NCBI RefSeq assembly: GCF_020622265.1
Contig: NZ_JACNMQ010000007.1
Coordinates: forward strand, 62,001-126,000
From: Halomonas sp. M20
Lineage (GTDB): Bacteria > Pseudomonadota > Gammaproteobacteria > Pseudomonadales > Halomonadaceae
Direction: 5' to 3'
DNA length: 64,000 bases
The translations under genes were made by a program, and so were the position numbers. The notes under the pieces were generated by a model. The model searched no databases, had not been told where the DNA came from, and saw only the letters and a list, made by a program, of their open reading frames with translations. Below are positions 17,245 through 26,640 of this stretch, in pieces (position 1 is the stretch's first letter; every line of letters starts with the position of its first letter).

Positions 17245-18249
17245 TCAGGACTTCTCGCGCACGCCACGCCCTGTCAGGCGCTCCCGATCGTGCGGACGGT
17301 CAAAATCGAGCACAGGCCCTTTGGGAACGATGCGCGTGGGGTTGATGGTGTCGTGGCTGTAGTAATAGTGGCGCTTGATATGATCGAGGTTGACGGTCTC
17401 CTTGATACCCGGCCACTGGTACAGCTCGCGCAGGTAGTTCGACAGATTCGGGTAATCCTCGATGCGGCGCAGGTTGCATTTGAAATGGCCGTGATAGACG
17501 GCATCGAAGCGCACCAGGGTGGTAAACAGCCGGATATCCGCTTCGGTCAGCCATTCACCGGCCAGGTAGCGCTGCTCGGAAAGCCGAGCTTCCATGCGAT
17601 CCAGCGACTCGAACAGGGCTACCACATGCTTTTCGTAAACCTCCTGTTCGGTGGCGAACCCGGACTTGTAGACGCCGTTGTTGATGTGATCGTAGACATC
17701 GGCGTTGACCGCATCGATGGTCTCGCGCAGGTCCTCGGGGTAGAAATCGAGACGGTTGCCGGTTATCTCGTCAAAAGCACCATTGAAGATCCGCACCAAA
17801 TCGGCGGACTCATTGTTGAGGATGCGCTTGTCCTGCTTGTCCCACAGCACCGGCACCGTGACGCGCCCGGTATATTCCGGATTGGTGAGGGTATAGAGCT
17901 CACGATGATATTCCGCCCCGTTCACAGGATCACCGCTGGCCCCCTCATCGACATTGTACGTCCAGCCTTCACCCAGCATCAGCGGGCTGACGTGAGAGGC
18001 CCCCATCAGCGGCTCCAGTCCCTTGAGCTTACGCATGATCAGGGTGCGATGCGCCCAGGGGCAGGCCAGTGATACATAAAGATGAAAGCGATCAGACTCG
18101 GCAGGCACGCTCTCTTGACCATCAGGAGTCGGCTGTCCGTCTGCCGTCACCCAGTCGCGCAGCTTGGCGGATTCGCGCACGAACTCACCGCCGTGCTTTT
18201 TGGTGTCGTACCATTGATCGTGCCATTCGCCGTTGATTAACAGACCCAT
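17245..18249 (-). CDS. Xi-class glutathione transferase (glutathionyl-hydroquinone reductase, YqjG-like)
   Basis: A 334-residue protein with an N-terminal extension before the thioredoxin-fold domain; the catalytic cysteine is in SLACPWAHRTLIMRKLKGLE (Cys63). The C-terminal all-helical domain contains LAGEWLTEADIRLFTTLVRFD. This matches E. coli YqjG, which removes glutathione from glutathionyl-hydroquinones in the cytosol. Length is usual. RBS GGAGAACG precedes the ATG. It is adjacent to wrbA, another quinone-related enzyme, in the same orientation. Confidence 0.9.
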   Translation of the reverse strand: MGLLINGEWHDQWYDTKKHGGEFVRESAKLRDWVTADGQPTPDGQESVPAESDRFHLYVSLACPWAHRTLIMRKLKGLEPLMGASHVSPLMLGEGWTYNVDEGASGDPVNGAEYHRELYTLTNPEYTGRVTVPVLWDKQDKRILNNESADLVRIFNGAFDEITGNRLDFYPEDLRETIDAVNADVYDHINNGVYKSGFATEQEVYEKHVVALFESLDRMEARLSEQRYLAGEWLTEADIRLFTTLVRFDAVYHGHFKCNLRRIEDYPNLSNYLRELYQWPGIKETVNLDHIKRHYYYSHDTINPTRIVPKGPVLDFDRPHDRERLTGRGVREKS

Positions 18250-18356
18250 GATCGTTCTCCGTTTGAAAGTTGCCTATGCATTCAGGTGCGCCGCGCTGAT
18301 TCAGCGCCACGAGCCACGTGCTCGATAGAGATAGGCGTATAGAAATGACGGGCGAA

Positions 18357-18375
18357 GGGAGGGCAATGCCCTCCC
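18357..18375 (-). terminator. Weak terminator-like hairpin after wrbA
   Basis: GGGAGGGC (18357-18364) pairs with GCCCTCCC (18368-18375) around a 3-base loop, 14 bases after the wrbA stop. On the minus strand the downstream bases are TTCGCCCGTCATTT, a poor T tract, so termination is uncertain. Confidence 0.4.
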
Positions 18376-18389
18376 TCGGTCAGGTAGGA

Positions 18390-19070
18390 TTAGCCTTTCA
18401 GCTTGGCCGCGATTTTAGCCACGTGTTCGCCCTGGAAGCGGGCAATGGTCAGCTCCCGCTCGTCGGGTTGGCGCGAGCCGTCGCCACCGGCGATGGTCGA
18501 GGCGCCATAAGGCGTACCGCCGCCGACCTGGGAGATATCAAACATCTCCGGGGTAGCATAGCCGATTGGCACGAGCACCATGCCGTGGTGCGCAAGGGTC
18601 GTCCAGGTGGAGGTGATGGTCATTTCTTCCCCGCCGCCGGTGCCGGTGGAAGTAAAGACACTCGCCACCTTGCCGACCAGGCCGCCCTTGGCCCACAGGC
18701 CGCCGGTCTGATCCAGGAAGGTACGCATCTGGCCCGCCATGTTGCCAAAGCGCGTCGGCGTGCCAAAGATGATCGCATCGTATTCCGCAAGCTCTGCGGG
18801 GGTTGCCACCGGCGCACCCTGTTCCGTCTTGCCACCGGCGGACTTGAAGGCTTCGGTATCCATGGTTTCCGGAACGCGCTTGACCGTCACGTCGACGCCT
18901 TCCACGCTGCGCGCGCCTTCAGCCACGGTGTTGGCCATGGTTTCGATATGGCCGTACATGGAATAATAGAGAACTAATACCTTTGTCATTTCGGGTTCCT
19001 CTTGGATTGAAGATTCGCTGTTTTCCGCACCGCTGAAAAGCCGCGACAGGAAATCGGTAAGCCGTCCCAT
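18390..19070 (-). CDS. wrbA: NAD(P)H:quinone oxidoreductase WrbA
   Basis: A 226-residue flavodoxin-like quinone reductase. [44 protein letters not shown] and [12 protein letters not shown] are classic WrbA segments binding FMN; it carries out two-electron reduction of quinones in the cytosol. WrbA normally starts at MTKVLVLYY (ATG at 18989, RBS GAGGAAC). Here an in-frame ATG at 19070 with a stronger AAGGAG adds 27 residues ([12 protein letters not shown]...), so either start or both may be used. The shared LysR-like operator lies about 90 bases upstream of 19070. Confidence 0.92.
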   Translation of the reverse strand: MGRLTDFLSRLFSGAENSESSIQEEPEMTKVLVLYYSMYGHIETMANTVAEGARSVEGVDVTVKRVPETMDTEAFKSAGGKTEQGAPVATPAELAEYDAIIFGTPTRFGNMAGQMRTFLDQTGGLWAKGGLVGKVASVFTSTGTGGGEEMTITSTWTTLAHHGMVLVPIGYATPEMFDISQVGGGTPYGASTIAGGDGSRQPDERELTIARFQGEHVAKIAAKLKG

Positions 19071-19160
19071 GCAACAACTCCTTGTATTGCTTATACCAAG
19101 ATAGCCGGTCAGGGCTCATTGCCCACAAGAGTAACGCCTGGGGTCGGGTGATTGGTTCTG

Positions 19161-19200
19161 ATTATCGGGCCATAACGATCGAAAAATTCGATGGGTTACA
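19161..19200 (-). promoter_or_regulatory. Candidate LysR-type operator upstream of wrbA
   Basis: Ungapped match at 30 of 40 positions to 6561-6600 in front of doxX. Conserved blocks are ATTATCGGG and AATTCGATGG. It sits between the stop of a LysR gene and the wrbA start, with a GGCTATC -10-like block downstream near 19098-19106. The adjacent LysR protein (19230-20141) is the obvious candidate ligand. Confidence 0.55.
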
Positions 19201-19229
19201 GGCCTGCCGTATTGGTGCTTGAAGCCCGC

Positions 19230-20141
19230 CTATTGCCTGGCCTGGTTGTAAGCACGGCAAACCCTTTGCAGGGCCCGGGCCAGCGCCTGGGTTGCCGGGC
19301 CTGCGCTATCCCGGTTGGCAAAGACCAGATACAGCTCCTCGTGCCGGTTGCCTCCCTCGGCCAGAGGCAAGGGCTTGAGTATCTCGGCCTCCAGTTCCTC
19401 GCGAATATGCTCCAGAGGCAACCAAGCAAAGCCCAGCCCCTGGGTGACGAACTGAATCGAGGTCTTGAGCTGGGAGACGGTCCAGCGCTCATCCGCACCC
19501 AGCCAGCCTGCGTCCTGACTGCGCTTGATGCCGGTATCGCGGACCACGAACTGCCGGTGGGCCCTCAGGTCTTGCTGGGTCAGTTCGCGCCCCAGGTGAT
19601 GCAGGGGGTGCTGAGCGTGGGCAACCGCCACAAACTCGATGGGCAAGAGAGGTTGCCCCAAAAGGCCGGGGGGCGGCCGGTTGGTGACGATCAAATCGGC
19701 ACTGCCATTGGCCAGCGCCTCATGGGTGCCGGAGAGTACCGATTCGATGAGCTGTACACGAGACGATCGGCTTTCGGGAATAAAAGCCGCCAGCGCTTGG
19801 CCCAGAAGCTCGGGCGGGAAGATCGTCTCTATGGCCAGCCGAACCTCCGGTTCCCAATCCTGGGCCAGGTTGGCGGCCAGTCGTTCCAGGCTCTGAGCCT
19901 CTTCGATGAGCACGCGGGCGCGGCGCAGCAATGTCTCGCCTGCCTCGGAGAGTTCCGCCTTGCGCCCGCGTATCACGAGCATCTCGACGGGCAGTTGCTC
20001 CTGCATGCTCTTGAGGGTATAGCTTACCGCCGACTGGCTCTTGTTGAGCGCTTCGGCGGCGCGGGCAAAACTGCCTTCATCGACCACGGCTTGCAGCACT
20101 GCCCACTGTTCGAGGCTGATGCGAGGAATACTGGTAGCCAT
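19230..20141 (-). CDS. LysR family transcriptional regulator upstream of wrbA
   Basis: A 303-residue regulator from ATG 20141, which has AAGGGGAGC upstream; an in-frame extension to 20180 lacks such a site. The DNA-binding domain is ISLEQWAVLQAVVDEGSFARAAEALNKSQSAVSYTLKSMQ, followed by a linker helix and an effector-binding domain with VAHAQHPLHHLG. Its position directly upstream of wrbA in the same orientation, and the operator-like repeat at 19161-19200 and 6561-6600, suggest it controls wrbA and doxX. The inducer is unknown; a quinone or other oxidant is a guess. Confidence 0.87.
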   Translation of the reverse strand: MATSIPRISLEQWAVLQAVVDEGSFARAAEALNKSQSAVSYTLKSMQEQLPVEMLVIRGRKAELSEAGETLLRRARVLIEEAQSLERLAANLAQDWEPEVRLAIETIFPPELLGQALAAFIPESRSSRVQLIESVLSGTHEALANGSADLIVTNRPPPGLLGQPLLPIEFVAVAHAQHPLHHLGRELTQQDLRAHRQFVVRDTGIKRSQDAGWLGADERWTVSQLKTSIQFVTQGLGFAWLPLEHIREELEAEILKPLPLAEGGNRHEELYLVFANRDSAGPATQALARALQRVCRAYNQARQ

Positions 20142-20379
20142 CTGACGCGGGCTCCCCTTGGTGAGTTGGCTGGTCATCATAGCTTAGCGGCGATCGAACC
20201 ATTGCTCACTATTCGACCAGCCCTCGCCAGAACATAAAAATGATTGGTACACTCCCGCCGTTGCGAGCCGCGTATCATGCGATTTTATTTCAATCGAATA
20301 GCGGCATAATTTCATTCATTCAAGACCTCTGGCCATGTTGCATAGAGGTACACCGCTGCCATGGAAGGAGACTTTTAGC

Positions 20380-22782
20380 GTGTCTTTATCCCGCTTGAAC
20401 GCCCATTTGGGGCGCTGGCTTGCTGTGGCGCTGATGCTGATTGCGCTGCCTGTTTTTGCTCAGCAGAGCGGGCCTTCTAAAGAGCCCGCCCCCGATGGAC
20501 CCGCCTACTCAACCTTAGCGGATCTACTCGAAAACGAGGGGTCGCGTCAGCGCTTGATTGAAGAACTGCGCTCCTTGGCAGCGAATCAGCAAGAAGAATC
20601 GGATGCGACAGAGGGGGTGTCTCAGGCCAGCAACGCCGAGCAGGCACCTGGCAAGCAAGACGCCAAAGATATCTCCCTTGCGCGACAGCTTGCCGAAACT
20701 ACCAGTTCTATTGCCGGTGATCTAAGCGGTCAATTCAAGAATCTCACCGGCGCACTAGCCACACTGATATCCCCCGCGGACGACAGCTTGGCGCCTCGCG
20801 TCAGCATGGCAGAACTGAGCCGGTTGGCGCTTAATATGGCGCTGGTCATTGTTGCTACCTTCGCGGTGTTTTTCATTCTGCGCGGCCTGGCTCGCCCCCT
20901 GTTCAATCGGATAAGCCATTGGACCCGGCAGGGCGATGATCGCAGCACGTTGTTGAGAACGTCGGCAGCGGTCGTACTGGCAGCACTTATAGATGTTGCC
21001 GTCGTTGCACTGGCTTACGTGGGGGGTAACCTGATCGCCACTTTCGCAATTGGCGAAAGCGGCGCCCTGTCGACACAAGCCTCGCTTTTCCTCAATGCCT
21101 TCCTGATCATCGAACTGATCAAGGCAGCCATACGCGTACTTTTCGCCTCTCATCATGAGGGATTACGTCTACTACCCATCGATGCCCAGGAAGCCGCACA
21201 CTGGAATCGCTGGCTAGCGTTACTGACCGGCTTCGTGGGCTACGGCATGCTGGTGGCCGTCCCGCTGACCAATACCAACACCTCATTGGCGCTGGGCCAT
21301 GCCCTTGGTCTGATCATCATGTTGCTGGCCTTCGTTTACGCCACGACCTTCGTGTTGAAAAATCGCCTCAAGGTCCGCGCCGCCCTCGAAAGCAAGGCGT
21401 CCAATGCTTCCATGGGAGCTTCCAGTCTGGCGCTGCGAGTGATCGCCCGAAGCTGGCACCTGCTCGCCATTGCCTATTTTCTGTTCATCCTGGTACTCAG
21501 CATCCTGCGCCCTGAAGATGCGCTACCCAGCGTCATGCTGGCGACCCTGCGAACGCTTCTCATCGTTGGCATCGGACTACTGCTCTCGGGAATGCTCACT
21601 CAGCTCATCGGCAAACGCATTACCCTGTCCGCAGACTGGCGGCGCAAGATGCCCAAGCTCGAATCACGCCTCAACGCCTACATCCCCACTTTTTTGAAAG
21701 TGATTCGGACACTCATCTTGGTCACTGTCGTACTGTTGGTACTCGATACCTGGGGAGCGTTCGACCTAGCAGCCTGGTACGCCACGGAAGCCGGTTACAA
21801 CACGGTCAGCAAGCTGATCGACATCATCCTCATTCTTGCCGTAGCGGCTGCCATATGGATCGTACTGGCCAGTCTCATCGAACACCGCCTGAATGACGAC
21901 AGCCGCCGGGGCGAGCCTACCGCCCGAGCCAAGACGCTATTGAGCCTGTTTCGTAATGCTTTGGCGATCACTCTCATCACCATGACCGGCATGATCGTAC
22001 TGGCAGAAATCGGGATCAATATTGGTCCGCTGATCGCCGGCGCCGGTGTTCTGGGCCTGGCCATCGGCTTCGGCGCCCAAAAGCTGGTTCAGGACATCAT
22101 CACCGGGGTATTCATCCAGATCGAAAATGCCATGAACACCGGCGATGTGGTCACGGTGGGCGGCATCACCGGTACTGCAGAGCGCTTGAGCATTCGCTCC
22201 GTAGGTATTCGCGATCTCTCCGGCACTTACCACATCGTGCCTTTCTCAAGCGTCGACACCGTGTCCAACTACATGCGCGGATTCGGCAATCACGTCGGCG
22301 AATACGGCATTGCCTATCGTGAGAGCATCGACGACGCCATCGTGCAACTCGAACATGCCTTCGAGGAACTCAAGGCCAGCGAAGAGCATGGCCACAAGCT
22401 ACTCGAACCTCTCAGCGTTGCCGGCGTCGTTGCGCTGGCCGACAGCTCGGTCAATATACGGACGGTCATCAAGACCACCCCAGGGGATCAATGGGCCGTG
22501 GGACGCGCCTACAACCGCCTGGTCAAGAAGCACTTCGATGCCGCCGGAATCGAGATCCCCTTCCCGCACACCACCCTGTACTTCGGCCAGGACAAGAACG
22601 GTTCGGCGCCGCCCGCCAATCTGCGCGTCATGCAGCAAGATTTCAGCATCGATGGCAGCCCGGCAGGGCAGTCGACAGCCAGCTCCGCGCCTAGGTCAAC
22701 GTCGGAAACGCAGGAGCACGAGCCGGCGCCTATACCCAAAGAACATACCAGGCCGGATATTGATAACGACGAAAACACCTAG
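20380..22782 (+). CDS. MscS-like mechanosensitive ion channel with large N-terminal membrane region
   Basis: An 800-residue protein. The GTG at 20380 is preferred: AAGGAG lies 9 bases upstream and the signal peptide (WLAVALMLIALPVFAQQ) is then normally placed; the ATG at 20335 would add 15 residues. A periplasmic Gln/Glu/Ala-rich segment is followed by many membrane helices. The pore helix and beta domain of the MscS fold are at about residues 525-620 (IAGAGVLGLAIGFGAQKLVQ, IENAMNTGDVVTVGG). The C-terminal tail is Ser/Glu/Pro-rich. Such channels release solutes on hypo-osmotic shock, fitting a halophile. It ends at a good terminator. Confidence 0.9.
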   Translation: MSLSRLNAHLGRWLAVALMLIALPVFAQQSGPSKEPAPDGPAYSTLADLLENEGSRQRLIEELRSLAANQQEESDATEGVSQASNAEQAPGKQDAKDISLARQLAETTSSIAGDLSGQFKNLTGALATLISPADDSLAPRVSMAELSRLALNMALVIVATFAVFFILRGLARPLFNRISHWTRQGDDRSTLLRTSAAVVLAALIDVAVVALAYVGGNLIATFAIGESGALSTQASLFLNAFLIIELIKAAIRVLFASHHEGLRLLPIDAQEAAHWNRWLALLTGFVGYGMLVAVPLTNTNTSLALGHALGLIIMLLAFVYATTFVLKNRLKVRAALESKASNASMGASSLALRVIARSWHLLAIAYFLFILVLSILRPEDALPSVMLATLRTLLIVGIGLLLSGMLTQLIGKRITLSADWRRKMPKLESRLNAYIPTFLKVIRTLILVTVVLLVLDTWGAFDLAAWYATEAGYNTVSKLIDIILILAVAAAIWIVLASLIEHRLNDDSRRGEPTARAKTLLSLFRNALAITLITMTGMIVLAEIGINIGPLIAGAGVLGLAIGFGAQKLVQDIITGVFIQIENAMNTGDVVTVGGITGTAERLSIRSVGIRDLSGTYHIVPFSSVDTVSNYMRGFGNHVGEYGIAYRESIDDAIVQLEHAFEELKASEEHGHKLLEPLSVAGVVALADSSVNIRTVIKTTPGDQWAVGRAYNRLVKKHFDAAGIEIPFPHTTLYFGQDKNGSAPPANLRVMQQDFSIDGSPAGQSTASSAPRSTSETQEHEPAPIPKEHTRPDIDNDENT

Positions 22783-22830
22783 CGTCGATGCGCCTCCAAC
22801 TGGGGGCACGAGCATCGCTGCAAACTGTGC

Positions 22831-22858
22831 AAGGGCTGCCTGAGAGCAGCCCTTTCTT
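22831..22858 (+). terminator. Intrinsic terminator of the MscS-like gene
   Basis: AAGGGCTGC (22831-22839) and GCAGCCCTT (22846-22854) form a 9-bp stem with a 6-base loop, followed by TTTCTT. It is about 50 bases after the stop. Confidence 0.8.
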
Positions 22859-22916
22859 GCGGTTGTTTCCTAGCAGCAGAGCCTTTTCTGAAATATTCAG
22901 GACGGGTCACTGGCAT

Positions 22917-22940
22917 AAAAAAGGGCGCCAAGAGGCGCCC
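22917..22940 (-). terminator. Intrinsic terminator of the hemCDXY operon
   Basis: GGGCGCC (22923-22929) pairs with GGCGCCC (22934-22940) around a 4-base loop; on the minus strand six T residues follow immediately (22917-22922). It is 24 bases after the hemY stop. Confidence 0.85.
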
Positions 22941-22963
22941 AGGAGAGCAATACGACTCTATGC

Positions 22964-24187
22964 TTAGGGGTTCTGCTCGCTCGGCTGCGGCAATGCCGGC
23001 AGCGATCTATCGAGCAGTTCGACACTCTGACGATAATAGAGCTGGCTTTTGTTGTGCTCACCCATATTGGCGAACAATCGCGCCAGTTCGGCACATACAA
23101 CCCCGTTGGGTCGTTGGCGCTGACTGGCCTCGAAATACTCTTGCGCCTTGCCCCAATAAGCATTGCGCAGCGAGAGCCGGCCTAACGTCAGCAATAGATC
23201 AGGGTCGTTGGGTCGCTCCTGCAGCCATTTTTCCGCATAGGCGAGCTGGCGGCCTGCATCGACGTTGAGTACGCCATAGCGCAACACCAGACGGTTATCC
23301 CAATGCTCCCTGAGAGTATGACGCAAGAGCCGCTCGGCAAGCCCCTCTTCATTACCACGCACCAATGCCTCGGTGTAGAGCCCTACCAGTTCGATGTCGG
23401 TGCGCAAATAATCCGGAATATCCGCCCACAGGTTGCGCACCCGCTCGATATCGTTGGGATTACGTGCCGCCTGGATAAGCAACTCCCGGTAAGCCCGCTT
23501 CTCGAGCTCGTGGCGCTCTTCCTGGGTCACCAGCTGGTGGCGCGCCAATCGTGGCATCAAGCGACGCAGGCCATCCCAGTCGTTGACGCTCAAATAGGCC
23601 TGCTTGAGCAGCTTGAGTACCTGAGGATGTTCGGGAAGCTGGCGTTCAAGACGCGTCAATGTTGCCAGCGCCTCTTCAAACTGCTGACGGTCGAGCATCA
23701 GCTGCGCCTGCATCATGCCAACGGCCGTATCGGAACCTTCGGTACTGTAATGCGCTCGCTTCAACAGCACGTCGGCTTGGTCATAGCGCCCTTGATAGTG
23801 AGCAGCCAGCGCTGCGGACAAGTAGTTGACCAGCGGTGTGCTCGAGTCATCCGCGGCGCGAGTCAAGGCTTTCTCCGCCCGCTTCCAGCGCCCTTCCGCC
23901 AGTGCGACCAAGCCCCGCACCGTACGCCGCATGGCGTTACGGTTACGGTTGCGGCTGTTCCAGATCTTAAGACGACTGACCGGACGACGCAGCCGCGACA
24001 ACAGTCTCAGCAAGAAGTGTAGAACGACGAACAGCGCCAGCAACAGTACCAGACCGAACCAGAACGAGGTCTGAAATGATGTATCGCCGACCCGTATGAG
24101 CCAGTAACCTGGTACGGCCTGCATCAACTGACCGAACAGGGCACCAATGGCGAGCCCGAGAACGATGATGAGAATTAGCTTCCTCAT
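22964..24187 (-). CDS. hemY: HemY, TPR protein of the heme biosynthesis operon
   Basis: A 407-residue protein with two N-terminal membrane helices (LILIIVLGLAIGALFGQLM and FWFGLVLLLALFVVLHFLL) and a cytoplasmic/periplasmic TPR-like helical body, including LSAALAAHYQGRYDQADVLL and the late LLTLGRLSLRNAYWGKAQEYFEAS. This is the proteobacterial HemY (unrelated to the Gram-positive protoporphyrinogen oxidase of the same name). Its exact role in heme synthesis is unresolved. Its start overlaps the hemX stop by 4 bases (ATGA). Confidence 0.9.
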   Translation of the reverse strand: MRKLILIIVLGLAIGALFGQLMQAVPGYWLIRVGDTSFQTSFWFGLVLLLALFVVLHFLLRLLSRLRRPVSRLKIWNSRNRNRNAMRRTVRGLVALAEGRWKRAEKALTRAADDSSTPLVNYLSAALAAHYQGRYDQADVLLKRAHYSTEGSDTAVGMMQAQLMLDRQQFEEALATLTRLERQLPEHPQVLKLLKQAYLSVNDWDGLRRLMPRLARHQLVTQEERHELEKRAYRELLIQAARNPNDIERVRNLWADIPDYLRTDIELVGLYTEALVRGNEEGLAERLLRHTLREHWDNRLVLRYGVLNVDAGRQLAYAEKWLQERPNDPDLLLTLGRLSLRNAYWGKAQEYFEASQRQRPNGVVCAELARLFANMGEHNKSQLYYRQSVELLDRSLPALPQPSEQNP

Positions 24188-25845
24188 GCGTCAGCGCTCC
24201 CGCCGTCCTGACGGCGCTTCATGAAGTCACGTAGATTCTGCAAGGACTCGCTGATGTCCGGCAGTTCAGGGTGTATCGTTTTCTCGGATAGCTGAGGCAA
24301 TTGCTCGAGAATTTTCTTCACCCCGTCACTATCCGGATCGTAATACCCCTCGATCAGCTTGCGTGCCTTTTCCAAACTGGCCTCATAGAGTTTGGGGTTG
24401 GCCTGCAATACCGCCAATTGTGCCTGTTCCAGCTGTAGACGCGCGTTCTGGCGCAGATAAGATTCCTGCTGCGGGGTCATCAGCGCCTCCAGAGCTTGCT
24501 CGTGCTTACGCACCACGACCAGCTCCTTCAGCTCCTGACCGAAGCGGGAAAGCTGTTGCTGCCAGCCGCCTTCGACCTGAGACGTATCCCCGCCCTTGGC
24601 AGCGATCTGCTCGATATCCTGTTGCAACGGCAGCTTGGCCAGCTGTTCCTGTATTCCCATGAGCGTCAGATAAAGGCCCGTGCGGTCGACGTCGGGCACG
24701 GAATTCAGCTCGCCAAGTTCGGATTGGATGGCACGGCGTACCGGGGTCAAGGCCGGGTTGTCGATTTCGGTCAGCCGCTTGTCAGCCGTTTGCAGCAGTG
24801 ACTGCGCGCCATTGACATCCCGTTCGAGCTGCAGGCGCTGATTGGCGAGCTTCAGCAAATACTCGACTTCGGCATAAACCCACTCGCTCTCATCGGTCTG
24901 TTGCTGGCTGGAGAGCTGCTCAAGCACACGATCAAGGGTCTGATTGACGCTATCGCGGTACTCCTGCATCTGTGAATTCATTTCCTGATTCAGCTTGCTC
25001 AACGCCTCTTCGCGCTGTTCACCGCTCTGATCGATCCGGGATCTGAGCTGGTCGATGTCATTGGCATTGCTCTCGACCTGGGACGACTGGGGCAGTTGCG
25101 TCAATCGCTGTTGTTGCGCCGACATCTGCTGCCATAGCCACCAGCCCGCAACCACGCCTGCCACTGCCAGAATCAACACCAGCACCAGCGCCACGATGCC
25201 GGTGATACTGCGTCCACTTCCACCACCCCCGCGATGGCCGCTAGCCGTGGTACCCGACATGGCGCCACCGCCGCCCGCTCCCGGCCTGGGCGTGGAGGCA
25301 CTTGCAGCGGCGCCGCTCTGAGCAGCCCCTTTCGTACCGTTATTCGTCGTTCGGGTCGCCTCAGGCTTGGAGTCCGTGCTTGCTGTCGATGCGACCTCAG
25401 GACCTGATCGACTCGCAGCGGAGCTAGCTGCAGATGTGGTGGCGGAGGTAGAAGTATTGCTCATCGGTGCGCCGCTTTGCGAGCGTGTTGCCGCACTTTC
25501 ATCCGCTGCAAGGTTGGCGGTTGCCGACTTGTCATCCGCGAGCTTACTTGTCGATGGCTTGGCTGCCGTTTCCCTGCCTGACCCCTTGCCTCTACCGCTT
25601 TTGCCCGATCCACGCCGTGAGGAGTGTCGTTTGCCGGCCTCGTCTCTACCCTGGCTATCGACCGTACCATCACCGGTCGTCGTGGCAGTCGTTGCCGGTT
25701 TCTGGGCTGTGCTCAAAGGCACTTCCTTGGCATCCGAGGTTTGTTTCATGTCCGATGTATGCGATGCATCACTAGGTGACCGGCTATCATTGGTACCACC
25801 GGGTACCCCTTGTTGTTTGTCCTGATCGTGTCCTTGCTTGCTCAT
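24184..25845 (-). CDS. hemX: HemX, membrane protein of the heme biosynthesis operon, with long low-complexity N-terminus
   Basis: A 553-residue HemX-type protein, often labelled uroporphyrinogen-III C-methyltransferase but without the SAM-binding domain. The first ~210 residues are almost only Ser, Thr, Ala, Gly, Lys and Asp, hence disordered and cytosolic. One membrane helix follows (ITGIVALVLVLILAVAGVVA, about 217-240), then a periplasmic coiled-coil region and a conserved C-terminal domain (YAEVEYLLKLANQRLQLERD, ARLQLEQAQLAVLQANPKLY). The disordered part is longer than in E. coli. It is 6 bases after hemD and overlaps hemY. Confidence 0.9.
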   Translation of the reverse strand: MSKQGHDQDKQQGVPGGTNDSRSPSDASHTSDMKQTSDAKEVPLSTAQKPATTATTTGDGTVDSQGRDEAGKRHSSRRGSGKSGRGKGSGRETAAKPSTSKLADDKSATANLAADESAATRSQSGAPMSNTSTSATTSAASSAASRSGPEVASTASTDSKPEATRTTNNGTKGAAQSGAAASASTPRPGAGGGGAMSGTTASGHRGGGGSGRSITGIVALVLVLILAVAGVVAGWWLWQQMSAQQQRLTQLPQSSQVESNANDIDQLRSRIDQSGEQREEALSKLNQEMNSQMQEYRDSVNQTLDRVLEQLSSQQQTDESEWVYAEVEYLLKLANQRLQLERDVNGAQSLLQTADKRLTEIDNPALTPVRRAIQSELGELNSVPDVDRTGLYLTLMGIQEQLAKLPLQQDIEQIAAKGGDTSQVEGGWQQQLSRFGQELKELVVVRKHEQALEALMTPQQESYLRQNARLQLEQAQLAVLQANPKLYEASLEKARKLIEGYYDPDSDGVKKILEQLPQLSEKTIHPELPDISESLQNLRDFMKRRQDGGSADA

Positions 25846-25851
25846 CTCTTG

Positions 25852-26640
25852 CTAGCCTTTTTCAAGATCGTCATGATCGGCGCCACCCAGGTTGCAAACA
25901 TCGGCCACAGCCGCTGCCAAGGCAGAGGATGTGGCACCTTGCGCCACTATAGGATGCAAAAATCCCAACATATAAGCCAGTGTAGCCAAACGCTGGCTAG
26001 AAACGACTAGCGGTTGGTTCAACGCCTTGGGCATGCACCATCCTGCCAGATGTTCGAGTACTTCGCTGCTGCTCACCAGCAGCGCTGAAAAATCTCCGTT
26101 CGCCAAGTGTAACGCGCCCACGCCCTCAGGTGTCATCAGGTTACGCCGATATAGTGCGATACGATCCACTCTGGCGCCACGCTGCGCAAGACTCTCCGCG
26201 AGCAGAGTGCGCCCACCCTCGCCCGCCACCAGCAATACGCGCCGCTGATCCAGTCGCTGCAACGACGCCAATTGCAGCAATGCTTCACTCGTATCCTCTT
26301 TGGCCGCAACAGGAATACGCACACGCACGCCAAGACGTTCATTCAACACCTGGGCGGTGCCTGCACCCACCGCATAGAAGCCAGGCCCCGATGGTAGCTG
26401 CGGCCAGTAGCGGTCAAGCCCTTCCACCAGGCATTCGGCGGCAAAAGGACTAATCACAATCACCACATGATAGTGATCGAAATCGAGCAATACCTGGCGT
26501 ATATCGTGACTCTCGGGAAGCGCCTCGAGTCGCATGATATCCAGACTTTCCACTTCGGAGCCCAAGGCTTCAAGCGCGTGACGCAAGGGTATGCTACGGG
26601 CGCCAGGACGCGTGATCAGTATCCTGGGACGATCTTTCAT
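25852..26640 (-). CDS. hemD: Uroporphyrinogen-III synthase
   Basis: A 262-residue enzyme that cyclises hydroxymethylbilane to uroporphyrinogen III with inversion of ring D. The family is poorly conserved, but [21 protein letters not shown] at the N-terminus, [11 protein letters not shown]-like [17 protein letters not shown] and [21 protein letters not shown] in the middle fit. The ATG overlaps the hemC stop (ATGA), showing translational coupling within hemCDXY. Confidence 0.9.
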   Translation of the reverse strand: MKDRPRILITRPGARSIPLRHALEALGSEVESLDIMRLEALPESHDIRQVLLDFDHYHVVIVISPFAAECLVEGLDRYWPQLPSGPGFYAVGAGTAQVLNERLGVRVRIPVAAKEDTSEALLQLASLQRLDQRRVLLVAGEGGRTLLAESLAQRGARVDRIALYRRNLMTPEGVGALHLANGDFSALLVSSSEVLEHLAGWCMPKALNQPLVVSSQRLATLAYMLGFLHPIVAQGATSSALAAAVADVCNLGGADHDDLEKG

